The translations under genes were made by a program, and so were the position numbers. Shown here one piece after another: positions 54,893 through 64,000 of a DNA stretch of 64,000 bases. Source of the DNA: Plotosus lineatus (taxonomy: Eukaryota > Chordata > Actinopteri > Siluriformes > Plotosidae); the NCBI GenBank assembly GCA_024760905.1, contig CM045734.1, forward strand, positions 39,616,064-39,680,063. The letters run 5' to 3'. Numbering within the stretch: position 1 is the stretch's first letter; every line of letters begins with the position of its first letter. The notes beneath the pieces were generated by a model. It had not been told where the DNA came from. It saw only the letters and a list, made by a program, of their open reading frames with translations, and did no database searches.

Positions 54893-57800
54893 CTGGCCAT
54901 CAGGTGAATATTTACATAAAAGAATACTTTGAATTACTACAGTTGTTTATTTATTTATTTTATTTTTTTTTATGAAAGGCCTAGCAATGCATCAGCTGAA
55001 TGGACCAAAGGCAAAATTCTTTCAGATGTATTCATAGAAGATAAACAAATAGAAATATGTAATTTTTAAAACACAAAGATTTGAAAAACAAATTTGGTCA
55101 ACATAAAAATAACAGAGGTTGAAATCTAACTTCAGTGGTTAAGCCTGAATTAATGGCTGTATTTTTATATGTAGTAATTCATTCCATAGGTCTTCAAAAA
55201 GGGAAATGGAGTGGAGCTGTTTGACTTTAATTAGGGAAGTGGAACTACAAATTCACTTGACTTTAAATTTAGAAATCCCCTCTACTTTCCCAACATTAAA
55301 AGCCATTTTGTACAACAATCTTGTATTGAATTACAATCCACAAGTACAGTAAATAACACAGTTCTTACCCGTTGCACACTGGAAATACTGATAAAACCTG
55401 AAGGAAAAAACCAAAACTGTAATGAAATCACACACGTCTGGATCAACCATTGATAGATGGTCAATGTATGTTATGTAACACTCAAGTTGAGTGGGAAAAA
55501 AAAAAACCCTCAATGGCCCAACTGACATGAGATACAATGTCACAGTAGATATTAGCTTGAAGTCATTCGCAACACTAGCCAATAAGGAGCTCTGCCAATC
55601 CGTGAGCTCATGTATGCAGAAGAGGGTAGATAGTATTTTTCTTCAAGTATGTTACATTGCCTTATGATACAGCATATGAAGCAGAAAAGTTATGGTTGTC
55701 TGGCTTCATATGTCTCAAAGGTCTGTCTGTCTTCCTTTCGGCTTTTTCCCTTTTACTCGGGAGTCGCCACAGCAAATAATCTGATTCGCACGTTTGATTT
55801 GGCAGAGGTTTTTATGTCGGATGCCCTTCCTGTCACAACCCTTTTAGCAAGGGACAGAAACACGCTGACGACTTTGCAGCCTACTCTTTACGAATGTCAG
55901 CAATAGTTCTTTTACATGCCTCTCACCATAGACAGTGAGAGACATGGCCCGCCTTTGATAACCCAGTTAGCCACACTGGGGGGGGGGGGACAGTGACAAC
56001 CTTGTGGAGAGTGGGACTTGAACCCCCAACCTTTGGATCAGTTATCCAGCACCCTATACCACTAGACCACCACTGCCCCTATGTCTCAAAGGTAAATACT
56101 CTAAAACTTACTTCTTTCTAGAGACAAAATCCCATGACTGGTCCTTTATTTCCAAAAGGGAACATTTGAATTTGTGAAAAATATGTCTGTGCGTGTATGT
56201 TATTTCCAAGCAGTTGTCAATTTATACAGGACTACATGGATTGTGATTAATGTGTAATAATAATATTAATATTAATAATAATAATAATAATAATTATTAT
56301 TATTATTATTATTATTATTATAAAAAAGAATTGAAGTTGGACTTCAGAGGTTATATTGTTATTTATACAAAAATAGTCAAATACTGATCTAGATTCTTGA
56401 CAATTGATACTGAAATACAGACGGTTGTTTACCTGATAAAGAGACTGCATGGTGATATTATTTTGACCTGTAGCATTCAATGCTTTCATAGCCATTTCTC
56501 TAAATCAGAAAAGAAAGCATAAGTAGATACATGAGAACAACAAAAATTAAGCCAATATATAATTCTACAAAAAAATTATAATTAAACAGGGGAACACACT
56601 TTCTATGGTCTTGTTTGGGTGTGGGCAGCCAATGATCGAAGTTTGTCTCAACTCTGTACCAGCTACAAAAGACAAAATGAAAAGCATGAGTCCTATTATA
56701 CTGATATCAAATATTATACAGAGAGCATAATAAATATATAGTTTTAGCATAATAAAGAAATTAATGAGTTTTGATTGGATCGACCAATGTGATCCTGTGT
56801 TGCTGCCATGACTTTTATTCACAATTTATTCATACAGAACAATGTGGTGTCGCACAGAAGAGGAATGGGATATATTTTGAGAGTGGTTCATCTCAAAGGT
56901 TTTCATTTTCCTTATTATTCTTTGATTTTCTCGTTGCACAGCTCAATGATGCAGTGGTTAGCACGTCCACGTCACAGCAAGAAGTTCCAGGGTTTGATTC
57001 CCAGGCTTGGGGAGTTTCTGAGTGGAATTTGCATGTTCTTCCCGTGCTTGCGTTGATTTCCTCATGCAGTCCAACAACATAAACATAAACGGTATGCTAA
57101 TTGGCTGTTTCAAATTGCCCCATAGGTGTGACTATGTGTGTGAATAGTTGTATGAATGTTGGCCCTGCAATGGTCTAACGAATTGTGCAGGGTGGACCCC
57201 ACCCTCATACAGAGTCTGAATTAGATGCCAGCCTCCCCATGACCCTAACTGAGGATCTTCTTCTTCTTCTTCTTTTCCGTTCAGCTGTTTCCTTCAGGGG
57301 TCGCCACAGCAAATTATCTGCCTCCATCTCACCCTATCCTCTGCATCTTCTTCTTTTACACCATCTACCTTCATGTCCTCCTTCACCACATCCATAAATC
57401 TTCTCTTTGGTCTTCCTGTAGGCCTTCAGCCTGGTAGTTCCAACCTCAGCATCCTACTACCAATATACTCACTATCCCTCCTCTGTACATGTCCAAACCA
57501 TCTCAATCTAGCCTCTCTGACTTTGTCTCCAAAACATCTAACATGTGCTGTTCCTTTGATGTGCTCATTCCTGATCCAATCCATCCTCGTTACTCCCAAA
57601 GAGAACCTCAACATTTTCATCTCTGTTAACATTTTCAGATAAAACTTAGAATGAATAAGAATTCCATCTCCATCCAGACCTACATTCTATACACCTGCCA
57701 ATATTAAAAGTGCTATACAGGGATCCCTCGCTACTTCACGCATCAATTCATGTGGCTTCAGTGCATCACGGTTTTTAAATAAATAAATACTGTATTCATC

Positions 57801-60800
57801 GAATTAAAAGATAAGGAAATTAAGGAAGAATAGGGGGAAAAATTAAGAAAATGCCACAAAACAATTCCAATTATGCAAAAAAAAACCCAAAAAAAACAAA
57901 AAACCCATAAACAAACAAAAACAAAAAATAGTCCAAAATCTCCCATCAAAACTAGTTACATTGTAACTGAGGTGCGCATTGAAGTGCGTGCACGCGTTTC
58001 TGCGTGCGTGCACGTCTGTATATGTGTGTATTTATATTTTATTTACATCTTATTGGTTATTTTTTAATGATTAATTGTTATTATAAGCATTTATAGCATT
58101 GAATATGTATTTATTGATATTATATACACATATACATGTACATATACGTCAGTTGGGGGGGGGGGTTGTGGGGTGATCCTACTTCGCGTCACGTGTGGAT
58201 CTCGGTCCTAATTAACCGCGGAAAGTGAGGGATACCTGGGAAAACCAGGGAAAACCAAACAAATTACTCTTTTTATTTATTTATTTTAAAAATAGAATTT
58301 TGTAGAATTTTGAGGATTTTAATATCAGTAACCATAATAAATCATAAATTAATGTTTGTCTAACATTTTGATTTAAACATTATGAATCTAATTATTTCTT
58401 ATATACTATGAATGTAATCAAGATGATTAAGTTATTTGCCAAATGTGAGATAGATAAGGTAGAAAAAACAGCACACATAATGTTTATTTTAGTGACCATT
58501 ACTAATTGTAAGTATCTGTGATTGTTCAGTTCAGTTCATTTTCCGTAACCGCTTAATCCTAATTAGGGTAGCGGGGAGGCTGACGCCCATCCAAGCCGAC
58601 TCCGGGTGAGGGCAGAGTACACCCTGGACAACTCGCCAGGCCATCACAGGGCGGAAACATGCTGACAGCTATGCAGCCTACTCTTGTTGAAAGTCAGCAA
58701 TGGTTCTTTTACATGAACCTCACACCATAGACAGTGAGAGACATGGCCAGCCTTTGATAACCCAGTTAGCTGCACTGGGGGGGCAGTGACAACCTGTGGT
58801 GAGTGGGACTTGAACCTTAAACCTTAGGATCAGTGATGCAGCACCTATATCACTAGGCCACCCCTGCCCTAGTCTGTAATTGTTATTAAAGCATTATCTA
58901 CATGCTTTATAATCCCATGGTATACAGTGGTACCTCACCTTACGATAGTCCCAGCAAATGAAAAATCCAGCTTACGAAAAACATTTTCCAAATTTTTTTG
59001 TCTCTGTATACAAAACAAGTTCTCCTTACGAAATGCGCTAAACGCGCCATTCAAACATTCGAACAATGCACGGGCTGCTCTCCCATAACTATTTTCCAAC
59101 GTCCTACCCCGCTGGCCTCCCATTGGCTAAGAGGGATGACGCAGCTCCCTCCCATTGGCTATCTCCCAACATCCCACCCCAGTGGCCTCCCATTGGCTAG
59201 GAGGGATGATGCAGCTCCTTCCCATTGGCTATTATGGAGCTGCATCTCCCATAATGCTTTTTGTGTAAAGGACTGAGTTACTTTTGTTTCATGAGATTTT
59301 TGAGTGTGCTCATTGCTTTTAAACTTCCATAAACATTTGTTAGATTATAACTCTGCTAAGAAGACATGGTCAACACACATTCGTACACACACACACACAG
59401 ACACACACAGACACACACGTGATTTCCAGTGCGATTGAAAAGAAGAAGCGGGCTTGTGGCATGCGGTTGAGTGATATCGCAAAGGAATATGGCCAAACCC
59501 ATTTACCATCGGTACGATACTGAAGCAAAAGGAGGTCTTAAAAGGTATGCTTTTATAACTTTTAAAGGGTTTAGGGGGTAGTATTGGGGGCCTTGGAACG
59601 AATCACACGTTTTACATGTAAAATGCGGTTCACTTTACGGAAAATCCAGGTTAAGAAAAAGCCTCTGGCATGGATTAATTTTGTAAGGTGAGGTACCACT
59701 GTATAACCAATCAGATTACACCATTCCCAGGTAGCATATTGTGATTACAGTATGTGTATTGCTACTTTGTTTGGACAGCCACCTTTAAATTTATGACAAA
59801 GGGTAAAATTTAAAAATGATTCAGAGATCTATTGATGCTTACTTTCCACTGAGTGTATCCAAAGGCCAAATATCTGCAACAGCATTCCTGTCTCTGGTGA
59901 TGACCACACCTTCTCCTGGATAAACACCACCCACAATGTAGTACACGGCACTGATGATGGGTATATTAGATAACTGTACAACTGCATTCAGGAAGTCTGA
60001 GGCCCCTTCAAGAGTCTGGAAAACACAATCATGACTAATATTTCAAAAGTGCTACGACAAACAGGAAAATCAGTTCAGTTTGTTTTTGTGCGAGTTTTGC
60101 GTAAGTTGATGTGCACTTTTAAAGTTACTAATGGTTTTTACCTCTCTCACTAGCCAGCTAACAGGAGAATTCTTTAACAGGACAGCTGAAATGACGTTGT
60201 CCCACCAGTGGCCCTTATCTGTGGGGAAAAATTTAAAGTTCATCTGAATGGATGTGAAATTGCTGTTGATGAAAAGGCTTCAGTAAATGCACTAACCTCG
60301 CTGATTCCCAGTCACAGTGAACTTTTTGTTACTTTGCCCAGTCCATAAGCCAACATAACCGGCAAAAGTTGTTCCTCTGTAGGCCACCTTAAACAGACAA
60401 ATCCATGTCCATCAAAGCTAACCTTCTGTCTTGTATCAGACTAATTCCTCTCACAGTAGTTACTCACACAGTATGGAATATGATTTACAGTATTCACTTT
60501 GGTAAATGTTGTCAAACATGTATTCATTATTTGTACCACTTGTCCATCAGGGTCAAGCGGGGAGTTCGAGTAAATTCCAGTTTACTCTGGGTGACAGGAG
60601 ATACACCCCAAACAGATCACTAGTCTATCTCAGAGCTGATGCAGACAAGCGTACACACTCACATTCACAACTATAGGCCTTTTAAAATAGCCCATTAGCC
60701 TAATGTCCATGTCTTTGCACTGTGGAAGGAAAACTTGAGGAAATCTGAGCGCCCAGATTGAACCAATGCAGGCACAAAGAACATGTAAACTCCACACAGA

Positions 60801-63744
60801 AAGGCTCCAGTCAACTTCAGGTTTTGAAGACACTACCTACTTGATATTAGACAACAGGGCCAGCCACTGCAGCACCTTACTACCCATAGTGGAAATGCAA
60901 AGCAAATTTATTTCAAGTGGCATAATGTCTATATTTATTGCATAACAGAAAGACTGAAAATAAGTCATATGTTACTTCTCCATTTTTGATGAACAAAACA
61001 TCAATGGTAAGGTTCTTGAGCACATTATGGGGGTAGTCCAAGTTTCGACCATGGTAGATGTTCCCCTTGGTGTCTTGAGCCACAATACTGGTGCAGAAGC
61101 TAGAATATATAGTAAAAAAATGAGACTCACTAGTTTGAGCTCTACAGGCAAACCATGTGTAGTAAATTGGTCTCTTTGGTATCATTCCATCTGAATAATT
61201 ATAATACTGTATACACCATCAAAACTGTCATATAACCCATTGTAATATACTTTTTTAATGAATTACTGATTCCCGTAGCTTGTTTTATGTCAGATAACCT
61301 GCTCTATTCAAAAATATGTGTGCAAATGTGTGCGTGTGATTGTGTCCCCACTATTTTGTGGATAGGTTTCATAGCCTACATAACCCTCACCAAAGTAAAA
61401 CAGTTATCGGAAATACACTTCAATTTCAATGGACGGTCTATAATGACCAGGTATGTGGTCATGGAGGTACACCATGGGAAATGGTGCAAATCAGGTAATT
61501 CATAAATTCCTAAGGATCGAAATGTTCATTGATTTTCTTATTCATAATGGTAACTGCTTCCTACTGGTTTAAGTGCATCTGGAGTGTTGTGCCACAATAG
61601 TCCGCAGCCCCAATTACCCGATACATACTTGATGAATTATATCTCACTCGTGTTAGCATAAACCTTCACTGTAGCACTAAAAGCTGATTTCAGTTCTATG
61701 ACTACTGTATAGAGCAATTTAAGCCGATACAGTAATACAGTTATTATAATTTGGCCAATAATTTTACACTACCCACATACCACAAAACAGCTGTTCTACA
61801 AACACAAGCTTCCCCATCAAAAGGTTTAATGATGTCACCCCATGAATAAATACGCAGACAAACCACTGTTAGGCCATAAGCAAATTGTATAAGCAACAGA
61901 TGTACATACGCAGAAATTTCATAGGCGAAATTGAGTAGCAGGATATCAGAGATGTCAACACCATAGAAAGCTGCAATGCCTCGGATCTCAGCAGCATAAG
62001 GCTTTGGGGCAAACCGCTCCAGAGCTTTCACCACAGGTTTGACAGCGTTGTGAACCCATTGTGGAACTGTTGAACTAAATGGGGGAAAAGTTCAGCATAG
62101 AAAAAGCTTAAACGTTGTTGCATTTAAAAGCTACTTGAATTTAATAAGAAAACAGAGTATGCCACCAAACTTCATGAAAAAAGGAAAAACTCTTCACAGA
62201 GAAATAAAAGGTTTTTATAAATTATAATTGTCTAGTGGTATAGGGCGCTGGATCGCTGATCCAAAGGTTGGGGGTTCGAGTCCCACTCTCCGCAAGGTTG
62301 TCACTGTCCCCCCCCCCCAGTGCAACTAACTGGGTTATCAAAGGCGGGCCATGTCTCTCACTGTCTATGGTGAGAGGTTCATGTAAAAGAACCATTGCTG
62401 ACTTTCGTAAAGAGTAGCTGCAAAGTCGTCAGCGTGTTTCTGTCCCTTGCTAAAGGGTTGTGACAGGAAGGGCATCCGATGTAAAAAAACCTTTGCCAAA
62501 TCAAACGTGCGAATCAGATGATTCGCTGTGGCGACTCCCGAGTAAAAGGGAAAAAAGCCGAAAGGAAGACAGATAGATAATTAACAATGGGACAGCACGG
62601 TGGTGCAGTGGTAGCATGTCCACCTCACCGATTCCCTGCTCGGGTGTTTCTGTGTGGAGGTTGCATGTTATCCCTGTGCTTGAGTGGGTTTCCTCTGGGG
62701 TACTCAGGTTTCCTCCCACCATCCAAAAACATGCACAGTAGGCTAATTCTTCTTTTCCTTTCAGCTATTCCCTTTTCCAGGGGTCGCCACAGCGAAACAT
62801 CTGATTCACATGTTTGATTTGGCATTGGTATTTACGCCGGATGGCCTTCCTGAAACAACCCTTTAGCACGAGGCAGAAACACACAGACGGCTTTGCAGCT
62901 ACTCTTTATGAAAGTCAGCAATGGTTCTTTTACATGAACCTCTCACCATAGACAGTGAGAGACATGGCCCGCCTTTGATAACCCAGTTTGCTGCACTGGG
63001 GGGGTGGGGGGGGGCACAGTAGGCTAATTGGCTGTTCGAAATCACCCCTAGGTGTGAGCATGAGTATGAATGGTTGTGTGAGTGTTGGCCCTGCAATGGT
63101 CTGGCATGCTGTCCAGGGTGTATCCCGCCCCCGCCCACAGTTGGCTGAGATGAGCACCAGCTTCCCTGTGGCCCTAATTAGGATTAAGCGGTTCAGAAAA
63201 CAAATGAATTAATAATATATTAATTCAGCTAAAACTTACTTTTTTCTGTCATAACATAATATGCAGACATATTTAATTGTAGGAAGACCTTTACCGTTAA
63301 AAGGTAAAAATTATTAGCAGATGTTTTCTCACATCTGCAGTGTAAGAGATCTCTCTCTGATGAGCTTATTTCTTTAGACACCAAAGTTTATGAACCATTA
63401 TTCAGGCAATTTGTAAACAGAACACACTACACAATAAAATAAAAGGAGTCTACTGAAGAATGGTGCACCTGTGACTCTCTATTATTTTAAAGTTAATTAT
63501 AAGGACAGACTGGACACAGAATAATAACATGCATGCGGAGCCCATGTCAAATAGACACAGAGTACAGGACTCACTCGATCACTTGAGCTGCTGCTTTCTC
63601 GAATAAATCTTTACTAAAGTGATCTTTCAGAGGTAACCATCTCAGCTCGGGAGCCTGATCCAGACTGATGTTCAGCACCGGCGGAGAAAAGTTCGCACCG
63701 CACACTGTCAGAGTGAGCATCAGCCACGCAGCCCTGGACTTCAT
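54820..63744 (-). CDS. naaa: naaa N-acylethanolamine acid amidase (10 coding exons)
   Basis: Lysosomal Ntn-hydrolase of the acid-ceramidase family; it hydrolyses fatty-acid ethanolamides such as palmitoylethanolamide. Exons (minus): 63744-63575, 62074-61910, 61099-60976, 60387-60297, 60218-60142, 60015-59843, 56662-56600, 56499-56433, 55397-55369, 54892-54820. Phases agree and give 343 residues against 359 in human. An N-terminal hydrophobic stretch (about 1-18) fits a signal peptide. The self-cleavage site [10 protein letters not shown] gives nucleophile Cys114; Arg130 and Asp133 (HGRNLDYP) and Asn274 (VETNFDHW) match human Cys126, Arg142, Asp145 and Asn287, so the active site looks complete. 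Sequons lie at NIS, NLT, NAT and NIT. The start ATG at 63744 precedes the signal peptide. It runs head-to-tail upstream of ppef2 on the same strand, with a 4.3-kb spacer. Confidence 0.95.
55369..55397 (-). CDS. naaa: naaa exon 9, 29-bp microexon
   Basis: Encodes VLSVFPVCN, aligned to ILSVVPVYN in human. Flanked by TTCCTTCAG and AACGG|GTAAGA; phases fit both neighbours exactly. Confidence 0.82.
55722..56079 (-). mobile_element. SINE, A type, with target duplication
   Basis: TATGTCTCAAAGGT occurs on both sides (55709-55722 and 56080-56093). The copy lies in the naaa intron between exons 8 and 9. Confidence 0.85.
56258..56321. repeat. AAT/ATT microsatellite
   Basis: (AAT)n followed by (ATT)n, able to fold back on itself. 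Confidence 0.85.
56433..56499 (-). CDS. naaa: naaa exon 8
   Basis: A 67-bp exon encoding [20 protein letters not shown] and YQ. ALNATGQ matches the human protein. Confidence 0.92.
56600..56662 (-). CDS. naaa: naaa exon 7
   Basis: A 63-bp exon encoding [20 protein letters not shown] with the active-site Asn274. The donor is AAA|GTGTGT, somewhat weak. A 3.2-kb intron with a LINE tail, SINE and Tigger-like elements separates it from exon 6. Confidence 0.9.
56935..57250 (+). mobile_element. SINE, D type
   Basis: Head GATGCAGTGGTTAGCACGTC with GGTTTGATTCC B-box-like sequence, tail CCCCATGACCCTAACTGAGG; runs straight into the LINE copy. Confidence 0.65.
57258..57643 (-). mobile_element. RTE-type LINE, 5'-truncated, minus strand
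   Basis: Encodes [20 protein letters not shown] and [20 protein letters not shown] on the minus strand; the 3' end at the left shows CTTCAGGGGTCGCCACAGC and (TTC)n. Confidence 0.82.
57718..58238 (-). mobile_element. Tigger-like element (CAGGGATCCCTC family)
   Basis: TA|CAGGGATCCCTCGCTACTTC at the left, GAAAGTGAGGGATACCTG at the right; in the 3.2-kb naaa intron 6. Confidence 0.78.
58527..58871 (-). mobile_element. SINE, B type
   Basis: Tail CTTAATCCTAATTAGGGTAG, head end CACTAGGCCACCCCTGCCC. Confidence 0.78.
58925..59701 (+). mobile_element. Tigger-like element (CAGTGGTACCTCACC family)
   Basis: 19-bp perfect inverted ends CAGTGGTACCTCACCTTAC, TA on both sides. At 59419-59525 it reads [19 protein letters not shown] and IAKEYG, a Tigger transposase N-terminal helix-turn-helix remnant, then breaks. 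Confidence 0.85.
59098..59231. repeat. tandem duplication with four CCATTGGCT boxes
   Basis: Two units of about 66 bp inside the Tigger-like element, each with two CCATTGGCT (reverse CCAAT) motifs and GATGACGCAGCTCC or its variant. Confidence 0.85.
59843..60015 (-). CDS. naaa: naaa exon 6
   Basis: Encodes [36 protein letters not shown] and [11 protein letters not shown]. It is the most conserved part of the beta subunit. Confidence 0.94.
60142..60218 (-). CDS. naaa: naaa exon 5
   Basis: A 77-bp exon encoding [18 protein letters not shown] and PVSWLVRE. Acceptor TTTCCCCACAG, donor GAG|GTAAAA. Confidence 0.92.
60297..60387 (-). CDS. naaa: naaa exon 4
   Basis: Encodes [18 protein letters not shown] and [11 protein letters not shown], matching [13 protein letters not shown] of human NAAA. 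It has no internal ATG. Donor CGAG|GTTAGT. Confidence 0.93.
60540..60890 (-). mobile_element. SINE, D type, decayed
   Basis: Recognisable stretches: ACACCCCAAACAGATCACTA, AACATGTAAACTCCACACAG. Confidence 0.5.
60976..61099 (-). CDS. naaa: naaa exon 3 with catalytic cysteine
   Basis: Encodes [19 protein letters not shown] and [20 protein letters not shown]. It holds the nucleophile Cys and the partner Arg and Asp. Confidence 0.95.
61910..62074 (-). CDS. naaa: naaa exon 2
   Basis: Encodes [38 protein letters not shown] and [10 protein letters not shown], the alpha subunit released on self-cleavage. Donor TGC|GTATGT. Confidence 0.93.
62231..62577 (+). mobile_element. SINE, A type
   Basis: Head TCTAGTGGTATAGGGCGCTG, B box GGTTCGAGTCC, tail GATTCGCTGTGGCGACTCCC and GCCGAAAGGAAG. 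In naaa intron 1. Confidence 0.82.
62586..63215 (+). mobile_element. SINE, D type, split by an A-type SINE
   Basis: Head GGGACAGCACGGTGGTGCAG to 62733, continued from 63030 (GGCTGTTCGAAATCACCCC) to the tail TAATTAGGATTAAGCGG. Confidence 0.8.
62749..63014 (-). mobile_element. SINE, A type, 5'-truncated, nested
   Basis: 266-bp insert flanked by the perfect 15-bp duplication CACAGTAGGCTAATT (62734-62748 and 63015-63029). The tRNA-like head is missing: the copy starts inside the body at a C-rich run. Confidence 0.9.
63575..63744 (-). CDS. naaa: naaa exon 1, signal peptide
   Basis: Starts [19 protein letters not shown] and continues [16 protein letters not shown], matching the FNVSLDSVPELRWLPV segment of human NAAA. 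Donor ATCGA|GTGAGT. Confidence 0.93.
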
Positions 63745-64000
63745 ATTCAGAATCAAATCGTTTCCTGACTTGCCGCAGGTCTGTACATTGGTTTTGGGTG
63801 TAAATCACGTTCGAGTCGTCATGTTGACAAAACTTCCGTGTTCAGGCTGGATCAGGCTGAAGGCGTGGCTTTCAAAGCAAAGTTGGAAATGTGGGCGTGT
63901 CCTTGATTCTTATTCTGATAAGACGACAGATGTGAATGACATTTCTGTTTTTATTGGACCTTTTTTGAACCTGAACCAATTTTGCTGTAAAAAACACTTT
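63745..64000 (-). promoter_or_regulatory. naaa upstream region
   Basis: The 256 bp before the naaa ATG. Reading on the gene strand it holds a GATA-type CTTATCAG (63918-63925) and a GC-rich GGACACGCCC box (63892-63901). No TATA box is obvious. The start of transcription is not visible, and a neighbouring gene may begin beyond the window edge. Confidence 0.3.

Overview
The window looks like nuclear DNA of a bony fish, almost certainly a teleost. It carries vertebrate genes cut into short exons by introns that hold microsatellites, tRNA-headed SINEs, RTE-type LINE tails, Tigger/pogo-like, hAT-like and IS630-like DNA transposons, and LTR-like blocks. The species cannot be named from the sequence alone.

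Three protein genes were rebuilt exon by exon; nearly every junction has GT/AG ends and the reading phase carries through. (1) scarb2 (LIMP-2, CD36 family), + strand, coding 3429-15618. The 5' end is missing: the first coding exon lies left of the window. A 3.2-kb 3' UTR ends at a poly(A) signal near 18864. (2) ppef2 (EF-hand protein phosphatase), - strand, 29224-50470, 16 coding exons, 734 codons if the proposed first exon is right. (3) naaa (N-acylethanolamine acid amidase), - strand, 54820-63744, 10 coding exons, 343 codons. All three have human orthologues in the 4q21 region, so this is a compacted version of a conserved vertebrate block. scarb2 and naaa both act in the lysosome (a receptor/membrane protein and a lipid amidase). 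ppef2 is a sensory/retinal Ca-regulated phosphatase with no obvious functional tie.

Layout: 1-3428 scarb2 intron 1; 3429-18890 scarb2; 18890-29223 convergent intergenic region full of transposons, with a possible unannotated three-exon minus-strand transcript (20903-19987) and a 2-kb inverted-repeat element (23931-25940); 29224-50470 ppef2; 50471-54819 spacer with three SINEs; 54820-63744 naaa; 63745-64000 naaa upstream region.

The most notable points are: a scarb2 cytoplasmic tail of about 64 residues with two YXX-phi motifs in place of the short acidic-dileucine tail; a near-perfect 61-bp-arm palindrome in a scarb2 intron; SINE families that share one tRNA-like head and body but switch abruptly between two unrelated 3' tails, one of them the tail of the RTE LINE seen here; a hAT-like element carrying a BED-finger fragment plus non-transposase reading frames; and a spliced-looking locus inside a 1.5-kb block flanked by a 17-bp exact direct repeat.
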